Positions 44,377 through 54,286 are shown, counted from the first letter of the stretch. The stretch is 64,000 nucleotides of DNA from Pontibacter ruber (GCF_023630205.1 NZ_JALPRR010000001.1:1426001-1490000); one strand, 5' to 3'. Notes: generated by a model from the letters alone, not told the origin. Numbers and translations: made by a program.

Positions 44377-45881
44377 GGAGCAAGCCGCCGGAATGCCTTG
44401 GGCAACTGCTCGATCAGGTCAGAGGCAATCAGGCTGATTTCCCCTACAGTCTCCCGAGCCAGATCTCCGGCTAAACCATGCAGGTATACGCCCAGCAGGC
44501 AGGCTTCTTTCAACGTATAATTTTGTGCTACCAGTGCGGTTACAATGCCGGTCAGTACGTCGCCGGTGCCGCCCGTGGCCATGCCCGGGTTGCCGGTGGT
44601 GTTAAAGTATACTTCGCCCTCGGGTGTGCAGATGGCCGAGTGGCTGCCCTTCAGCACCATGTAGCAGGCATACTCACGGCAAAACTCCCGCATGTTTTCC
44701 AGCCGGTCGTAGTCGTCTTTGGATTTGCCAACCAGCCGCTCAAACTCTTTGGGGTGAGGGGTAAAGATGACCCTATTTCTCGGCAGCTGTGCTTTCAGGC
44801 GGTCGCTGCTGCCTACCAGGTTAATGGCATCGGCGTCGAGTACAAGCGGTAAAGAGGTGGTGGCAAGCAGTTGACCAATAACTGTTTTGGTTTGTCTCTC
44901 AGTGCCGATGCCAGGCCCTGCGCCTACAACGCTATACTTGTCCATCTGGTCCGGCAGCTTTGATAACACCCGGCGGTTAGGGTCAGAGAGCGTCATGGCC
45001 TCGGGCACAGCCGTTTGAAGTATAGAGTAGCCTACTGAAGGGGCATGTACCGTGAGCAGACCCACACCGCTGCGCAGACACGCCCGGGCTGCCAGCACGG
45101 CAGCTCCCATCTTGCCTAAGCTTCCACACAGCAGCAAAGCGTGCCCATACAGGCCTTTGTGCGAAAACTTCCTGCGTGGTTTAAGCAGCTGCTGTACATC
45201 CTCCAATGTAGTGAAGTAATGATCTGTTTTAGCCTCGGCGATATACTTCGGGCTCAGCCCTATCGGTACGGTATGCCACGCGCCTACATACTGCTCATGC
45301 TGCGGCAGGAAAAAAGCCAGTTTCGGTAACTCAAAACTTACTGTATGAGTCGCACGGATGATAGCGCCTTCCGAAGGTGTCTGCTTGTCGGTGTACAAAC
45401 CGGAAGGAACATCAATGGAAATGACGCACACTTTGCTGTTGTTCATCTTCCCGATCACCTCAGCAAACAAACCGGTAACCGGGCGCGAAAGACCAGTGCC
45501 GAACAGCGCATCAATGACAAGCGCCCTCTCGGGGATAGACGGGAAATCGGCTATAGATACTATTGGAGTAGCGGCGATAGCTGCCGGAAGCCTGTCGTGG
45601 TTGATTTGAAAATCCTGGGAGGCGTTGGTGAGGTCGCCAATTACAAACACCTTTACCGGGTAGCTGCGCTCGTGCAGCAGGCGTGCTACTGCCAGCCCAT
45701 CGCCGCCGTTGTTGCCCGGCCCTGCGAAGATATAGACCGACTGACGAGGTAGAAATTTATTTTCAAACCAACAGGTAAAGGCCAGCGCCGCACGCTCCAT
45801 CAAATCAACAGAGGCGATGTTCTCATTTGTAATGGTTTGGGCGTCAGCTTCCCGCGTCTGGGCCGCAGTCAGAATTTTCAT
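44355..45881 (-). CDS. nnr: Bifunctional NAD(P)H-hydrate repair enzyme Nnr
   Basis: This enzyme repairs damaged NAD(P)H: the N-terminal epimerase interconverts hydrate epimers and the C-terminal ADP/ATP-dependent dehydratase restores NAD(P)H. In the 508-residue product the YjeF_N half (1-215) has FAGPGNNGGDGLAVARLL and IDVPSGL. The C-terminal half (about 225-500) has KGLYGHALLLCGSLGKMGAAV, FTPHPKEFERL, VLKGSHSAICTPEG and TGNPGMATGGTGDVLTGI, with the dehydratase Asp in the last block. It has the standard two-domain length. It is transcribed alone, leftward. Confidence 0.95.
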   Translation of the reverse strand: MKILTAAQTREADAQTITNENIASVDLMERAALAFTCWFENKFLPRQSVYIFAGPGNNGGDGLAVARLLHERSYPVKVFVIGDLTNASQDFQINHDRLPAAIAATPIVSIADFPSIPERALVIDALFGTGLSRPVTGLFAEVIGKMNNSKVCVISIDVPSGLYTDKQTPSEGAIIRATHTVSFELPKLAFFLPQHEQYVGAWHTVPIGLSPKYIAEAKTDHYFTTLEDVQQLLKPRRKFSHKGLYGHALLLCGSLGKMGAAVLAARACLRSGVGLLTVHAPSVGYSILQTAVPEAMTLSDPNRRVLSKLPDQMDKYSVVGAGPGIGTERQTKTVIGQLLATTSLPLVLDADAINLVGSSDRLKAQLPRNRVIFTPHPKEFERLVGKSKDDYDRLENMREFCREYACYMVLKGSHSAICTPEGEVYFNTTGNPGMATGGTGDVLTGIVTALVAQNYTLKEACLLGVYLHGLAGDLARETVGEISLIASDLIEQLPKAFRRLAPHQDLAR

Positions 45882-46045
45882 GGAACTACCTTTAAAGTTG
45901 ATTTAAAACACAGGATGTATATATGTTTTCAACTATTTTTCATACTTTATATGCCATTTTGAAGTTGCCGTTTCAGTAAAAAGTTAACGTCTCCTCTTCA
46001 ATACAAGACAATCTTAAACAACAGTAAACATTTTAACAAAACCCT

Positions 46046-46954
46046 ATGAAACACATTTACACTTTACTCTTTTGCTTATTTGCTGGATATGCGTCCTTTG
46101 CCCAAACAGACTCTCTGAGCCTGAGGATTGCAGAAATTGAGAAATCGCTCAACTACCAGCATGGAGAAATCTCCTTAGGCGAAGGCATGGCCAAGATCGT
46201 TGTGCCGAAAGGCTTCCGGTACCTGGATGCCAAACAATCAGAATACGTTTTAACAGAGTTGTGGGGTAACCCTGCATCAGGTACTACGCTGGGTATGCTC
46301 GTGCCTGAAGGGAAAGGCGTGCTGGACGCAGATACCTGGGTATTTGACATCGAGTACGAGGACATGGGCTATGTAAAAGACACCGATGCCGCTGACATAG
46401 ACTATACAGAGCTGCTGGAAACCATGCAGGAAGATATGACAGAGGCAAACAAGGAGCGGGTAGCCAACGGATACGATGAGATCAAACTGATCGGATGGGC
46501 ATCACAACCTTACTACGACAACAATAAGAAGGTGCTGCACTGGGCAAAAGAGCTGAACTTTGGCGGCGCTGAATCCAATACGCTGAACTACAACGTGCGT
46601 GTGCTGGGCCGCAAAGGAGTGCTGATGCTGAATGCCATTGCAGATATGAACAGCCTGCCGGAAGTAAAGCAAAACATCCCCTTGATCCTGAACAGTGTAA
46701 CGTTTGAGCAGGGGCACAGCTACTTCGACTTTGATCCTAACGTAGACGAGGTGGCAGCCTGGACAATCGGAAGCCTGGTTGCAGGAAAGATCCTGACCAA
46801 AGTTGGCTTCTTTGCACTCCTGCTGAAGTTCTGGAAAGTAATTGCGCTTGCTATAGTAGGAGGTGGCAGTGCTTTGATGAAGTTGCTGAAAGGAAGAAAG
46901 AAAGAAGAGCCGGCTCCGGAACCTGAGCAGGAGTATGAGAAAGTAGCAAACTAA
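46046..46954 (+). CDS. DUF2167 family membrane protein
   Basis: The 302-residue product has a signal peptide ending SFAQ. The DUF2167 signature is present: GMAKIVVPKGFRYLDAKQSE, LWGNPASGTTLGMLVP, WVFDIEYEDMGYVKDTDAADIDY and VRVLGRKGVLMLNAIADM. Two C-terminal hydrophobic segments (about 240-260 and 262-284) anchor it, followed by a charged Glu-rich tail. The function of the family is unknown. It is divergent from nnr and ends at a bidirectional terminator. Confidence 0.88.
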   Translation: MKHIYTLLFCLFAGYASFAQTDSLSLRIAEIEKSLNYQHGEISLGEGMAKIVVPKGFRYLDAKQSEYVLTELWGNPASGTTLGMLVPEGKGVLDADTWVFDIEYEDMGYVKDTDAADIDYTELLETMQEDMTEANKERVANGYDEIKLIGWASQPYYDNNKKVLHWAKELNFGGAESNTLNYNVRVLGRKGVLMLNAIADMNSLPEVKQNIPLILNSVTFEQGHSYFDFDPNVDEVAAWTIGSLVAGKILTKVGFFALLLKFWKVIALAIVGGGSALMKLLKGRKKEEPAPEPEQEYEKVAN

Positions 46955-46971
46955 GAGCTTAGACCAGTTAT

Positions 46972-47016
46972 AAACCCCGAGACTGCTGTGCTTCTTCCAT
47001 AGCAGTCTCGGGGTTT
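46972..47016. terminator. Bidirectional terminator between DUF2167 and DUF5686 genes
   Basis: A perfect 16-bp stem (46972-46987 with 47001-47016), AAACCCCGAGACTGCT and its complement, ends in T4 rightward and A3 leftward. Confidence 0.9.
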
Positions 47017-47022
47017 TCTGTT

Positions 47023-49422
47023 TTAGAAGGCCAGTGTCAGGGTGAGCTTGAATTTCAGGTTATCAGAGGCTCGCTCGAAAGCATAAGGGCCGTAGCGGTA
47101 AAAGGCACCCACGCCAATGCCGGAAAAAGGAGAGCTGATGATGTTGTTGAGCATCAAGCCTGATTCATAAAAGCCTTTGTGCATGGTGTTGAACGTCAGT
47201 TGCGGCTGCTCTGCCGGTTGCTGTTTCAGGTCACCGAAACCGATGTTGGTAACCAGTACCAGGTCGGGCTTGAAGAAACCGGTGCGAAGCAGCCGTTTGC
47301 CGAAGTTTTGGCTCAGGAATAGTGCTGCATATCGGTCGGAGAAGAACTCGTAGGGGCGCATGGTCTCGAAGCCTTCGCCGGCATACACGGTATAGGTAGG
47401 GCTGTAGCTGCCATAGCCATTGTAGAGGTTCGTAAAAGGAGCCCGCCCGCGTATCAATCCTCCTGCAAAAATGAGCTTTGTTTCTCCGGTGGTGCGGTGG
47501 CGGAAGGAAGCCTCCAGGCGTGCATCATACTTGTTGTAGCTGTAGTCACCGTCCAAAAAGCCATCCAACCCACGTGTATACTGAAACCATAATACCGGGT
47601 AAGCGGAAGCCATAGGCAGGGTCTGGCCGAAAAGCTGCGTGAACTGCTCTCCGTAGGCATAGCGAAAACCAACCGTAGCTTCCGTTACATCTATCTTGCC
47701 AGGAACAGTTACAAGAGAGTCAGAGGTGAAGGTAGGACGACGTTGCTCCTGGCGCAGCTGTGTTTGCACCTGCATGTAACGGAACAGTCTGCCCGATAAA
47801 GAAACCCCGTAATGGGTGGTATAGTCCAGCTGATCGAGTACGGCAGGGCGCAGGTCCGACAGCAGGCTGCGTTGCTTGAAAGGAAGGCGCCTGCCACCCG
47901 GCTCCAGCACATCTTCAAAATAATCTACGGTCACCTTCAGCTCAGAGGGCTGGTGAAGTATAAGGGAAGCATCGGCGCCATACTTCTGCGCTTTATCCCG
48001 GAGGCCGTAGCCCCAGTACCCGCCAAACGAAAAGCGTTCCGAAAAGCGGTTATTGGTGTGTGCCCCAATGCCGAGGCGAGGTCCTTCGAAGCGGCTCACT
48101 TTCAGCAGTCGGTTGATATCGAGGCTAACCGGGCCAATGGGTATTTGCTTGGCTAAGATATACTCCATCGTGCGGATGGTGCGGTCCAGGTTATCGGCCC
48201 GGCCAATGCTGTCGAGGCGCTGATAGGTGCGCTGCTCCATCAAACTAAGCGTATCGGGGCGGTTTTGCTGCCAGACATACTCCGGCTGACGGTTGGCAGT
48301 GGGCGTTTGCAGCAGGGCGATGGCGCCGAAATCTCTGCGCTGCAATCCCGGGTTCAGGTTAACATTGGTGATGTAAGTACGAATGTGGCCATAGGGCTGG
48401 TGACCCTTAAGGCTGATCTGCTGCACGGTTAGCTCTACATCCAGTTCTTTGGGAAACCACTGCCCGTTTACCTGCTCAAATTGCTGCTGCAGCTTTATGC
48501 CGCGCTTGTCATCCGTAGCCGATTCGGCTATCAGGTTCTGTACGGCCCACCCCTTGCTGTTGATGTAAAGCAGTCCCTTCAAACCTTCGAAGTTCTTTCC
48601 TTTTTGTGGTTTGAACGAAATGATGAACACGGTATCGCCCCCGATCATACTTGTTTCCTGAAGTATAAAATCATACTTGCGGGTGCTGCCCGGGCTTAGG
48701 GGGCTGAGGTAGCGCTTACCGAAGAAGACGGGCATATTGGTGTAAACAGAAAAGTCACGGGCTTCGGCGGCTACTACGCCAAAACTCGGCTGCTGCAGCC
48801 CCGACACACGCGTAGCCAGTATGGTTTCCTTGGTGCGGTCGGGCTTCAGGTAAGCGTAGTCGGTGATGCTCTCCATCAGGAAGAGATGCTGTTTGGCCAG
48901 CAGGCTGCGCATTCTCAGGTAAGCAGAGTCCTGGGAAGACAGGTTCAGCGTATCCTGCAGGTCCTGCTCCTTCAGATCGGTAGCGGTAAGTATAAATTTG
49001 TTGTAGGTCCGGTAGGTGTACGCATCCAGGTTCTCGATGCGGTGTCGCTCCCGGTTCTGTGTGGCCAGCCGGATGATGCGGTGCGCCGGATTAATGCCCG
49101 AACGTACGATTACCTCCTGTAGCTGTGCTGCCACCGGCTGCATGTATACATCCAGTACTCCTGTAGAGTCCGGGGTGAGCAGCTGTGGTGCGTAGCCCAC
49201 ATAGCTGAAACGGAGGCTGGTAACAGGGCGGTTGTGCCGGATCTGGTATTGCCCGTTGAGGTTGGTGGTGGTACCGGTCTCGCCTTCGTTTACAGCTATA
49301 CTTACAAAGGGCAGCTTTTCGTTGGTTCCGGCATCGCGCACCGTGCCACGTACCGCCTGTACCTGCGCCAGCAGCGGCATACTTAAAAAGCAGAAAAGCA
49401 GAAGGAACCAGGTACGCGTCAT
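47023..49422 (-). CDS. DUF5686 outer-membrane protein with carboxypeptidase-regulatory-like domain
   Basis: The 799-residue product has a signal peptide ending LLAQ. A carboxypeptidase D regulatory-like beta-sandwich (about 22-105; VRGTVRDAGTNEKLPFVSIAVNE) is the usual start of this Bacteroidota family. DUF5686 covers the rest, with SYVGYAPQLL, IYTGPRTYNKFIL-like YRTYNKFILTATD and a C-terminal beta-barrel in which strands end in aromatic residues; the last strand is LKFKLTLTLAF. It is not a TonB receptor since plug and TonB box are lacking. The function is unknown, probably in the outer membrane. Confidence 0.85.
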   Translation of the reverse strand: MTRTWFLLLFCFLSMPLLAQVQAVRGTVRDAGTNEKLPFVSIAVNEGETGTTTNLNGQYQIRHNRPVTSLRFSYVGYAPQLLTPDSTGVLDVYMQPVAAQLQEVIVRSGINPAHRIIRLATQNRERHRIENLDAYTYRTYNKFILTATDLKEQDLQDTLNLSSQDSAYLRMRSLLAKQHLFLMESITDYAYLKPDRTKETILATRVSGLQQPSFGVVAAEARDFSVYTNMPVFFGKRYLSPLSPGSTRKYDFILQETSMIGGDTVFIISFKPQKGKNFEGLKGLLYINSKGWAVQNLIAESATDDKRGIKLQQQFEQVNGQWFPKELDVELTVQQISLKGHQPYGHIRTYITNVNLNPGLQRRDFGAIALLQTPTANRQPEYVWQQNRPDTLSLMEQRTYQRLDSIGRADNLDRTIRTMEYILAKQIPIGPVSLDINRLLKVSRFEGPRLGIGAHTNNRFSERFSFGGYWGYGLRDKAQKYGADASLILHQPSELKVTVDYFEDVLEPGGRRLPFKQRSLLSDLRPAVLDQLDYTTHYGVSLSGRLFRYMQVQTQLRQEQRRPTFTSDSLVTVPGKIDVTEATVGFRYAYGEQFTQLFGQTLPMASAYPVLWFQYTRGLDGFLDGDYSYNKYDARLEASFRHRTTGETKLIFAGGLIRGRAPFTNLYNGYGSYSPTYTVYAGEGFETMRPYEFFSDRYAALFLSQNFGKRLLRTGFFKPDLVLVTNIGFGDLKQQPAEQPQLTFNTMHKGFYESGLMLNNIISSPFSGIGVGAFYRYGPYAFERASDNLKFKLTLTLAF

Positions 49423-49440
49423 CTTGTAAAGATATAAAAG

Positions 49441-49478
49441 AAAAAGCGCCTCCTCCTATGCCGGAAGAGGCGCCTTTT
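49441..49478 (-). terminator. Terminator of the PAP2 phosphatase gene
   Basis: In the leftward direction GGCGCCTC pairs with GAGGCGC with a 13-nt loop and runs into T5. It lies downstream of the PAP2 gene and just ahead of the DUF5686 start. Confidence 0.75.
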
Positions 49479-49502
49479 ATACTTCTATACCTGATTTATT
49501 GT

Positions 49503-50438
49503 TTAGAACGTAACCGACAAGCCAAGTCCGGGCTTACCTGAAGGGAGCACCACCGGCGTTACCGAGGTGTTGTACCCTTTGTCTTTAAAGATCTTATCAT
49601 GCAGCCAGTATACCGTATTTACCGAGAGTATACCAACGCCGGCTCCAGCCAGTACATCAGCCATCCAGTGCTCATTGTTTAGTACACGCATCACGCCTGT
49701 AGCACTGGCTATGGTATAACTGCCCACGCTTACCCAGGGGCTCTTGTGGCGGAACTCCTTATCTACGATGGTGGCAATGGTAAACGCATACGCCGTATGC
49801 CCGGAAGGAAAAGCAGTGGGGTCGCCGTTCGGGCGGTCGATGTCCGTTAGCTTTTTGGCAGGCCATACGATAGCGGAGGTAAGGGCACCCGCGGCCAGCA
49901 ACAGCCCAGTCTGCCGGCGTATGTCGTGGCGGTTCTGCGAGGAGAAGGCGTTAAACCCATACATGTACGCCACCGGCAGGAAGAACAGGTAATCGTCTAC
50001 CTTGGTGCTGAAGTTGGGCGCGTGTTTGTGGCGCGCATCACGGGCATCGTGGCTGCTATAAAAGCCGTTGTCCTGGATAGTATAGATACCGGCACCGATC
50101 AGCGCAGCGGCTGGTAACACAGCCCGTGTGAGATACCGTTTGTTGCTGCCCTCGCGCAGCTGCGATTCCGTGAAAGGCTTTTTCTGGCCGCGGTAAACGG
50201 TGTCGGCTACGACAGGCGTGTTTACTTTGAAGAGCGTATCAGGAGCCGTACGGCTGCTGTATTGGTAGGCTTGGAAAGCAGAAGTTGCAGAACCAGCTTT
50301 TATACTTGCCGGATCGCTGGCAATTGTAGCTGTTGTCGTATCAGTAAGTACAGGTTGCGGCTGTACCTGAGCCATTACCGGGGTTGCCAGCACACTCATC
50401 CAAAGCAGGTGCGCCGTCAGAATTTTCGATAGTTTCAA
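49503..50438 (-). CDS. PAP2 family phosphatase
   Basis: PAP2 enzymes dephosphorylate lipids such as undecaprenyl diphosphate or phosphatidic acid. The 311-residue product has a signal peptide (ending VMAQ), a variable linker of about 90 residues, then membrane segments. The three catalytic blocks are intact: KKLTDIDRP, PSGHTAYAFTIATI and RVLNNEHWMADVLAGAGVG, with His in each of the second and third. The C-terminus is a soluble tail ending GLGLSVTF. The substrate cannot be told. Confidence 0.88.
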   Translation of the reverse strand: MKLSKILTAHLLWMSVLATPVMAQVQPQPVLTDTTTATIASDPASIKAGSATSAFQAYQYSSRTAPDTLFKVNTPVVADTVYRGQKKPFTESQLREGSNKRYLTRAVLPAAALIGAGIYTIQDNGFYSSHDARDARHKHAPNFSTKVDDYLFFLPVAYMYGFNAFSSQNRHDIRRQTGLLLAAGALTSAIVWPAKKLTDIDRPNGDPTAFPSGHTAYAFTIATIVDKEFRHKSPWVSVGSYTIASATGVMRVLNNEHWMADVLAGAGVGILSVNTVYWLHDKIFKDKGYNTSVTPVVLPSGKPGLGLSVTF

Positions 50439-50648
50439 GTGTAAGTAGGCTTTAAGTTTACGATTAGGAGCTAAACCAATCTGCTATAAAAATCGTGCCC
50501 CATTGTTGTTCTTTTTTCGTGTATCGTTTATCGTTTTTCGGGGTGTAAAGTTTCTTTTGACCATTTTAGAAAGTATACTACCCGGCAGTTTATACTTACC
50601 AGTTACCAAAATACAAAACACTAAACACGAAAAACGACACACGAACCA

Positions 50649-51854
50649 TTAACGGTCCAGTTCGCCCAGAACAATATCCACAGAGCCCACAATGGCGATC
50701 AGGTCGGCCACCATGCAGCCTTTGGCAATTTCGTGCAGCACCGATAGGTTAGAAAAGCAGGGAGAGCGGCCGTGGCAGCGGAAAGGTACATCGCTGCGGT
50801 CGGTGGTGCGGAAGAAGTAGCCCAGCTCGCCGCGTGGTGTTTCAGCGCGGAAATATAATTCCTGGGTGCCGGTCATGCGCAGCTTTTTCGGGCAGGCTGC
50901 CTGCGGATCGAAATCCGGAGTACGTTTATAATCGCCTTGTAGCTGATCCAGGCATTGGCTGATGATCTTGATAGACTCGCGGCATTCCAGCGCCCGCACA
51001 TAGTTGCGGTCCCAGCAGTCGCCGGTGGTGCCGACAGTACCTTTGCCAACCGGCACCTCAAATTCCAGTTCCGGGTAAACGCTGTAGCCGTCTATGCGGC
51101 GCAGATCATACTTCAGGCCGGAGCCACGCAGCATAGGCCCGGAGCAACCGTAGTTGATCGCCACATCCAACGGCAGGATACCTACATTGGCTGTGCGATC
51201 AATAAAGATCTTATTCTCCAGAAGTATGGTATCGAGTTCGTCGAGCTTCGGGCCGAGGTATTTTATAAACTCACGGCTGCGCTCCTCGAAGCCAATAGGC
51301 AGATCATAGTATAAACCGCCCACCCAGATGTAGTTGTAGAGCATGCGGGCTCCGGAAGTCCACTCCAGCAGGCGCTGTATGTGTTCGCGGTCGCGGAGCA
51401 GCCACAGGAAAGGCGTAAAAGCCCCGATGTCGATGGCATAAGTACCAATGGCCAGGAAGTGCGAGGCAATACGATTGAGCTCCGTTACCAGCACCCGGAT
51501 GTACTCCACCCGTTTCGGTATCTGGTCGGTGATGCCCAACAGCTTTTCCACACCCATGCACCATACATGCTCCGAGTTCATGGCAGCCAAGTAGTCCATG
51601 CGGTCTACGTAGGGGATGGTCTGGTTATAGGCCATGCTTTCGGCGTGCTTCTCGAAGCAGCGGTGCAGGTAGCCAACGTGCGGCGCTACATCGGTAATGA
51701 TCTCTCCGTCGGTTACCACCTCCAGGCGCAGTACGCCGTGCGTGCTCGGGTGCTGCGGCCCCATGTTCACAATCATCTCGCCTGCCTTCAGGTTATCTAG
51801 GCTGAACTTGTTCGGCTCCGACTGCAGCAGGTAATCTTTGTAGATGGTGGACAC
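50649..51854 (-). CDS. nuoD: NADH-quinone oxidoreductase subunit D
   Basis: NuoD is the 49-kDa quinone-site subunit of complex I. The 401-residue product has [20 protein letters not shown] with the conserved His of the quinone pocket, [22 protein letters not shown] and [11 protein letters not shown], and ends [14 protein letters not shown]. It is a single NuoD, not a NuoCD fusion. nuoC, B and A lie 4.7 kb to the right on the same strand, so the gene is split from its usual neighbours. No nuoE follows; the next gene is a PAP2 phosphatase. Confidence 0.96.
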   Translation of the reverse strand: MSTIYKDYLLQSEPNKFSLDNLKAGEMIVNMGPQHPSTHGVLRLEVVTDGEIITDVAPHVGYLHRCFEKHAESMAYNQTIPYVDRMDYLAAMNSEHVWCMGVEKLLGITDQIPKRVEYIRVLVTELNRIASHFLAIGTYAIDIGAFTPFLWLLRDREHIQRLLEWTSGARMLYNYIWVGGLYYDLPIGFEERSREFIKYLGPKLDELDTILLENKIFIDRTANVGILPLDVAINYGCSGPMLRGSGLKYDLRRIDGYSVYPELEFEVPVGKGTVGTTGDCWDRNYVRALECRESIKIISQCLDQLQGDYKRTPDFDPQAACPKKLRMTGTQELYFRAETPRGELGYFFRTTDRSDVPFRCHGRSPCFSNLSVLHEIAKGCMVADLIAIVGSVDIVLGELDR

Positions 51855-52101
51855 GGCGTGAGTTAGAAGGTTAAAAAGTTAGAGAGTTAAAAAGTTAAGA
51901 GCAAAGTTCGGAAAAATGAGGGAATAAAGCAGGGGTTTGTTATTTAGGAGAATTTTCAGGAGGAATTACATTATGTGGTTGCTATATAGTATATTCGATG
52001 GTTCAGTTACGGTTATTCGACTACCGTTGGTTGGCTAAACGGTGTTAGTTCCGTTTATACTAAACGTTGGCGGTAATACATTATAAAATCAAGTTAAAAA
52101 T

Positions 52102-52656
52102 ATGAAAATGAATTTTACTAAAACCTTGTTCGCTTGTGCTTCCATACTATGTCTATTAAGCTGTTCATCCAGCTTAATAGCGACTAATGGAAAAAAGTGG
52201 AATGGAACAGAAGTTTTGCAAAAGATAACTGATGAAACAGTGTTCTATGTAGATTATGAAAAAGTGGGGCACAAAAGTGCTTTAAATACAATCGACCCTA
52301 GCGACATTGCTAGTATAACAATGTATGAAAAATCAGACAAAAAGGTACCGAAAGCGATTAAGGATGATATAGATAATGGTGTCGTGTTGTTGATAACTAA
52401 GAAATATGCGATCAGTAATTACAGACCAAAACTTGCCAATATTTCAAAAGAGTATCATGATAGGACAGTAACTGAGCCTAATGATAGAGATAACTTAATG
52501 TATGTTATTAATGATGAAATATTAAAGCCTAATGTTGAGGGTAAGCTCATGAATCTTAAATTTTCTAAAGTTAAGTCAATAGTGGTACTTTCTGCAGATG
52601 AAGCACAAAAAATATATGGTAGTGGCGCTAATAATGGAGCAGTGATAATCAAATAG
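52102..52656 (+). CDS. AT-rich lipoprotein with two TonB-plug-like motifs
   Basis: I do not recognise a named family. The 184-residue product has a lipobox LLSCSSS (Cys about 20). It then shows two copies of a pattern seen at the end of TonB plug domains: IDPSDIASITMYEKSD followed by NGVVLLITKKY (about 68-100), and FSKVKSIVVLSADEAQKIYG followed by NNGAVIIK (about 152-184). The base composition is clearly more AT-rich than the neighbours, which suggests transfer. The flanks carry GTTGGCGG (about 52066) and CCGCCAAC (about 52664) in inverse. Confidence 0.6.
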   Translation: MKMNFTKTLFACASILCLLSCSSSLIATNGKKWNGTEVLQKITDETVFYVDYEKVGHKSALNTIDPSDIASITMYEKSDKKVPKAIKDDIDNGVVLLITKKYAISNYRPKLANISKEYHDRTVTEPNDRDNLMYVINDEILKPNVEGKLMNLKFSKVKSIVVLSADEAQKIYGSGANNGAVIIK

Positions 52657-52766
52657 TACTTCCGCCAACACAGTTCAACCTTAACCCTCGCTACGCTTCG
52701 GGCTTCAGTTGCATGAGTAACGTTATCATCTAAATCAATAGCCTCTAAATCTCAACCATCTACAAA

Positions 52767-53078
52767 ATGAACAAATACGGCCTTCATGGAAAGCTAAAAG
52801 CGACAGTGGGAAACGGAGAGCAACTTTCCTCTATCCTTCTTGAAGCTGCAAAACTGGTATCAACAGCTAAAGGTTGCCAGCTTTACTTAGTAAGCAAAGA
52901 TAAAGAAGATGAGGACGCTGTTTGGGTGACGGAAGTATGGAGTAGCAAAGCAGACCATGATGATTCTTTAAAAGTAGAAGGTGTAAGAGAGCTGATCTCT
53001 CAGGCTATGCCCCTGCTGGACGGAATGCCGGAGAAAGGGCAGGAGCTTGATGTTTTAGGTGGAGCAGGTATAAAGTAG
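52767..53078 (+). CDS. Antibiotic biosynthesis monooxygenase (ABM) domain protein
   Basis: This 103-residue protein is a single ferredoxin-like ABM domain, as in small quinol monooxygenases. The blocks KLKATVGNGEQLSSILLEAAKL, CQLYLVSKD and WVTEVWSSKADHDDSLKVEGV follow the ABM pattern. The usual GF or similar tail is replaced by MPLLDGMPEKGQELDVLGG. A catalytic role is not assured, since these proteins often bind quinones or haem without known substrate. It is rightward, in a row of small genes. Confidence 0.75.
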   Translation: MNKYGLHGKLKATVGNGEQLSSILLEAAKLVSTAKGCQLYLVSKDKEDEDAVWVTEVWSSKADHDDSLKVEGVRELISQAMPLLDGMPEKGQELDVLGGAGIK

Positions 53079-53163
53079 ACAATAGTAGTTGCTGGAAAGA
53101 AGCTGAACCGAATGAGTGACTATCTACATTTAAGTATAGATAGAAGCAAGAGCAGCTAAGTAA

Positions 53164-53210
53164 AACAGCCGCTAACCACGGGTAACCTCCCGCACTAGCG
53201 AATGGCTGTT
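53164..53210. repeat. Branched hairpin between two small genes
   Basis: AACAGCC (53164-53170) pairs with GGCTGTT (53204-53210), enclosing GCTA/TAGC and CGGG/CCCG stems. No T-run follows, but two TATACTT words do (53214-53226). It lies in the 194-bp gap before the next small membrane protein gene. Confidence 0.55.
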
Positions 53211-53272
53211 AACTATACTTATACTTGTCAATTTCTTTGTTACTCGTTTTAACCGAACAAAATCAACTATTT

Positions 53273-53686
53273 ATGCAACTGAATTTACTTTTTTCAAGAT
53301 GGTCTCAGGTAGCAGGAGCATTTTTAATGGGAGGCACTGTAGCATGGGCAATAAAGCTAGCTGTAATTGTTTCCACGAATGGTCGGATTATAACTTCCGG
53401 AGCCGCAGCGCTTTTCATGACAATTGGCATCGTGTTGCTGTTAATCGGTTCTACAGGTATAGGTTATCACCTCAGTAGAAATCGTAACCTTTGGGTTCGG
53501 GCCATTGCTGTCATTCTTTCACCTGCCCTGGTTTTTGGTTCTTTTATTCTGATTGGCATGGTTACCAATCCTCTGCTTAAAGACAGTAGTATCTGGTATG
53601 CGCAACAGGAAGCCCCAATTGCAGTTGCAGTTATAGTTTACATGGTAGTAGGGTATTTACTCTACAGGAGCGGCAAACGTGTATAG
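53273..53686 (+). CDS. Small membrane protein, unknown
   Basis: The ATG at 53273 gives 137 residues; a longer TTG-start frame (53225) adds a second hydrophobic start of low credibility. Four membrane segments are visible: FLMGGTVAWAIKLAVIV, AALFMTIGIVLLLIGST, AIAVILSPALVFGSFILIG and APIAVAVIVYMVVGYLL. No family or catalytic motif is recognised. It lies rightward in the small-gene row between nuoD and nuoC. Confidence 0.65.
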   Translation: MQLNLLFSRWSQVAGAFLMGGTVAWAIKLAVIVSTNGRIITSGAAALFMTIGIVLLLIGSTGIGYHLSRNRNLWVRAIAVILSPALVFGSFILIGMVTNPLLKDSSIWYAQQEAPIAVAVIVYMVVGYLLYRSGKRV

Positions 53687-53824
53687 TGCTTTTGTAATAA
53701 GTCAATTCTAAACTATGTAAGTGCGAGCTTGTGGTTCGCACTTTAGAACCATTAGAAAGAAGCCACGGCCCGAACTGCAAGCTTACACCAACTAAAGGTT
53801 ACATCATACTTAACAAATGCAATC

Positions 53825-54214
53825 ATGAACACAAAACTACTAATGACTATAAGTGCCCTTGTTATGGGTATGACCGGTTTAGCATTATCTTTTTTCACTC
53901 AGGAAATTGCCGGCGGTTTAGGTATGAATGAGGCATCTGCTATTGTGCTGCAGGTATTAGGTGCGTTATACTTTGGCTTTGCCATGCTTAACTGGATGGC
54001 CAAAGCAAACCTGATCGGAGGCATCTACAGCAGACCGGTTGCTATCGGAAACATGGCTCATTTTGTGATCGGCGCACTTGCCCTGGCTAAACTGGCAGTA
54101 AAGGATCCAAGCCTAAGTTACATCGGGGCTGCAGCGCTTGTTTATTCCGTCTTTGCGATACTTTTCGGCTACGTTTTCTATACCACGCCTGCTCTAAGTC
54201 CCAAAGCTAATTAA
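53825..54214 (+). CDS. Small membrane protein, unknown
   Basis: The 129-residue product has four hydrophobic helices (about 5-22, 37-57, 75-92 and 97-118). Features are GLALSFFTQEIAGGLG, LGALYFGFAMLNWMAKAN and GNMAHFVIGALALAKL. Its pattern is that of DoxX or DUF4345-like small membrane proteins, but I cannot confirm a family. It stands in the row of rightward genes; no operon partner is clear. Confidence 0.65.
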   Translation: MNTKLLMTISALVMGMTGLALSFFTQEIAGGLGMNEASAIVLQVLGALYFGFAMLNWMAKANLIGGIYSRPVAIGNMAHFVIGALALAKLAVKDPSLSYIGAAALVYSVFAILFGYVFYTTPALSPKAN

Positions 54215-54286
54215 AGAATTAAGAGCCCTGCTAGCGTGAGTTTCTAGCTCGTACTTCCTTATGCAAAACCTCAACAACCTGATAGA

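Noticed and set aside
52020..53220. Integron-like attC sites between the small genes
   Set aside because: The GTT/AAC words near the spacers do not fit the GTTRRRY / RYYYAAC core pair, and there is no integrase gene.
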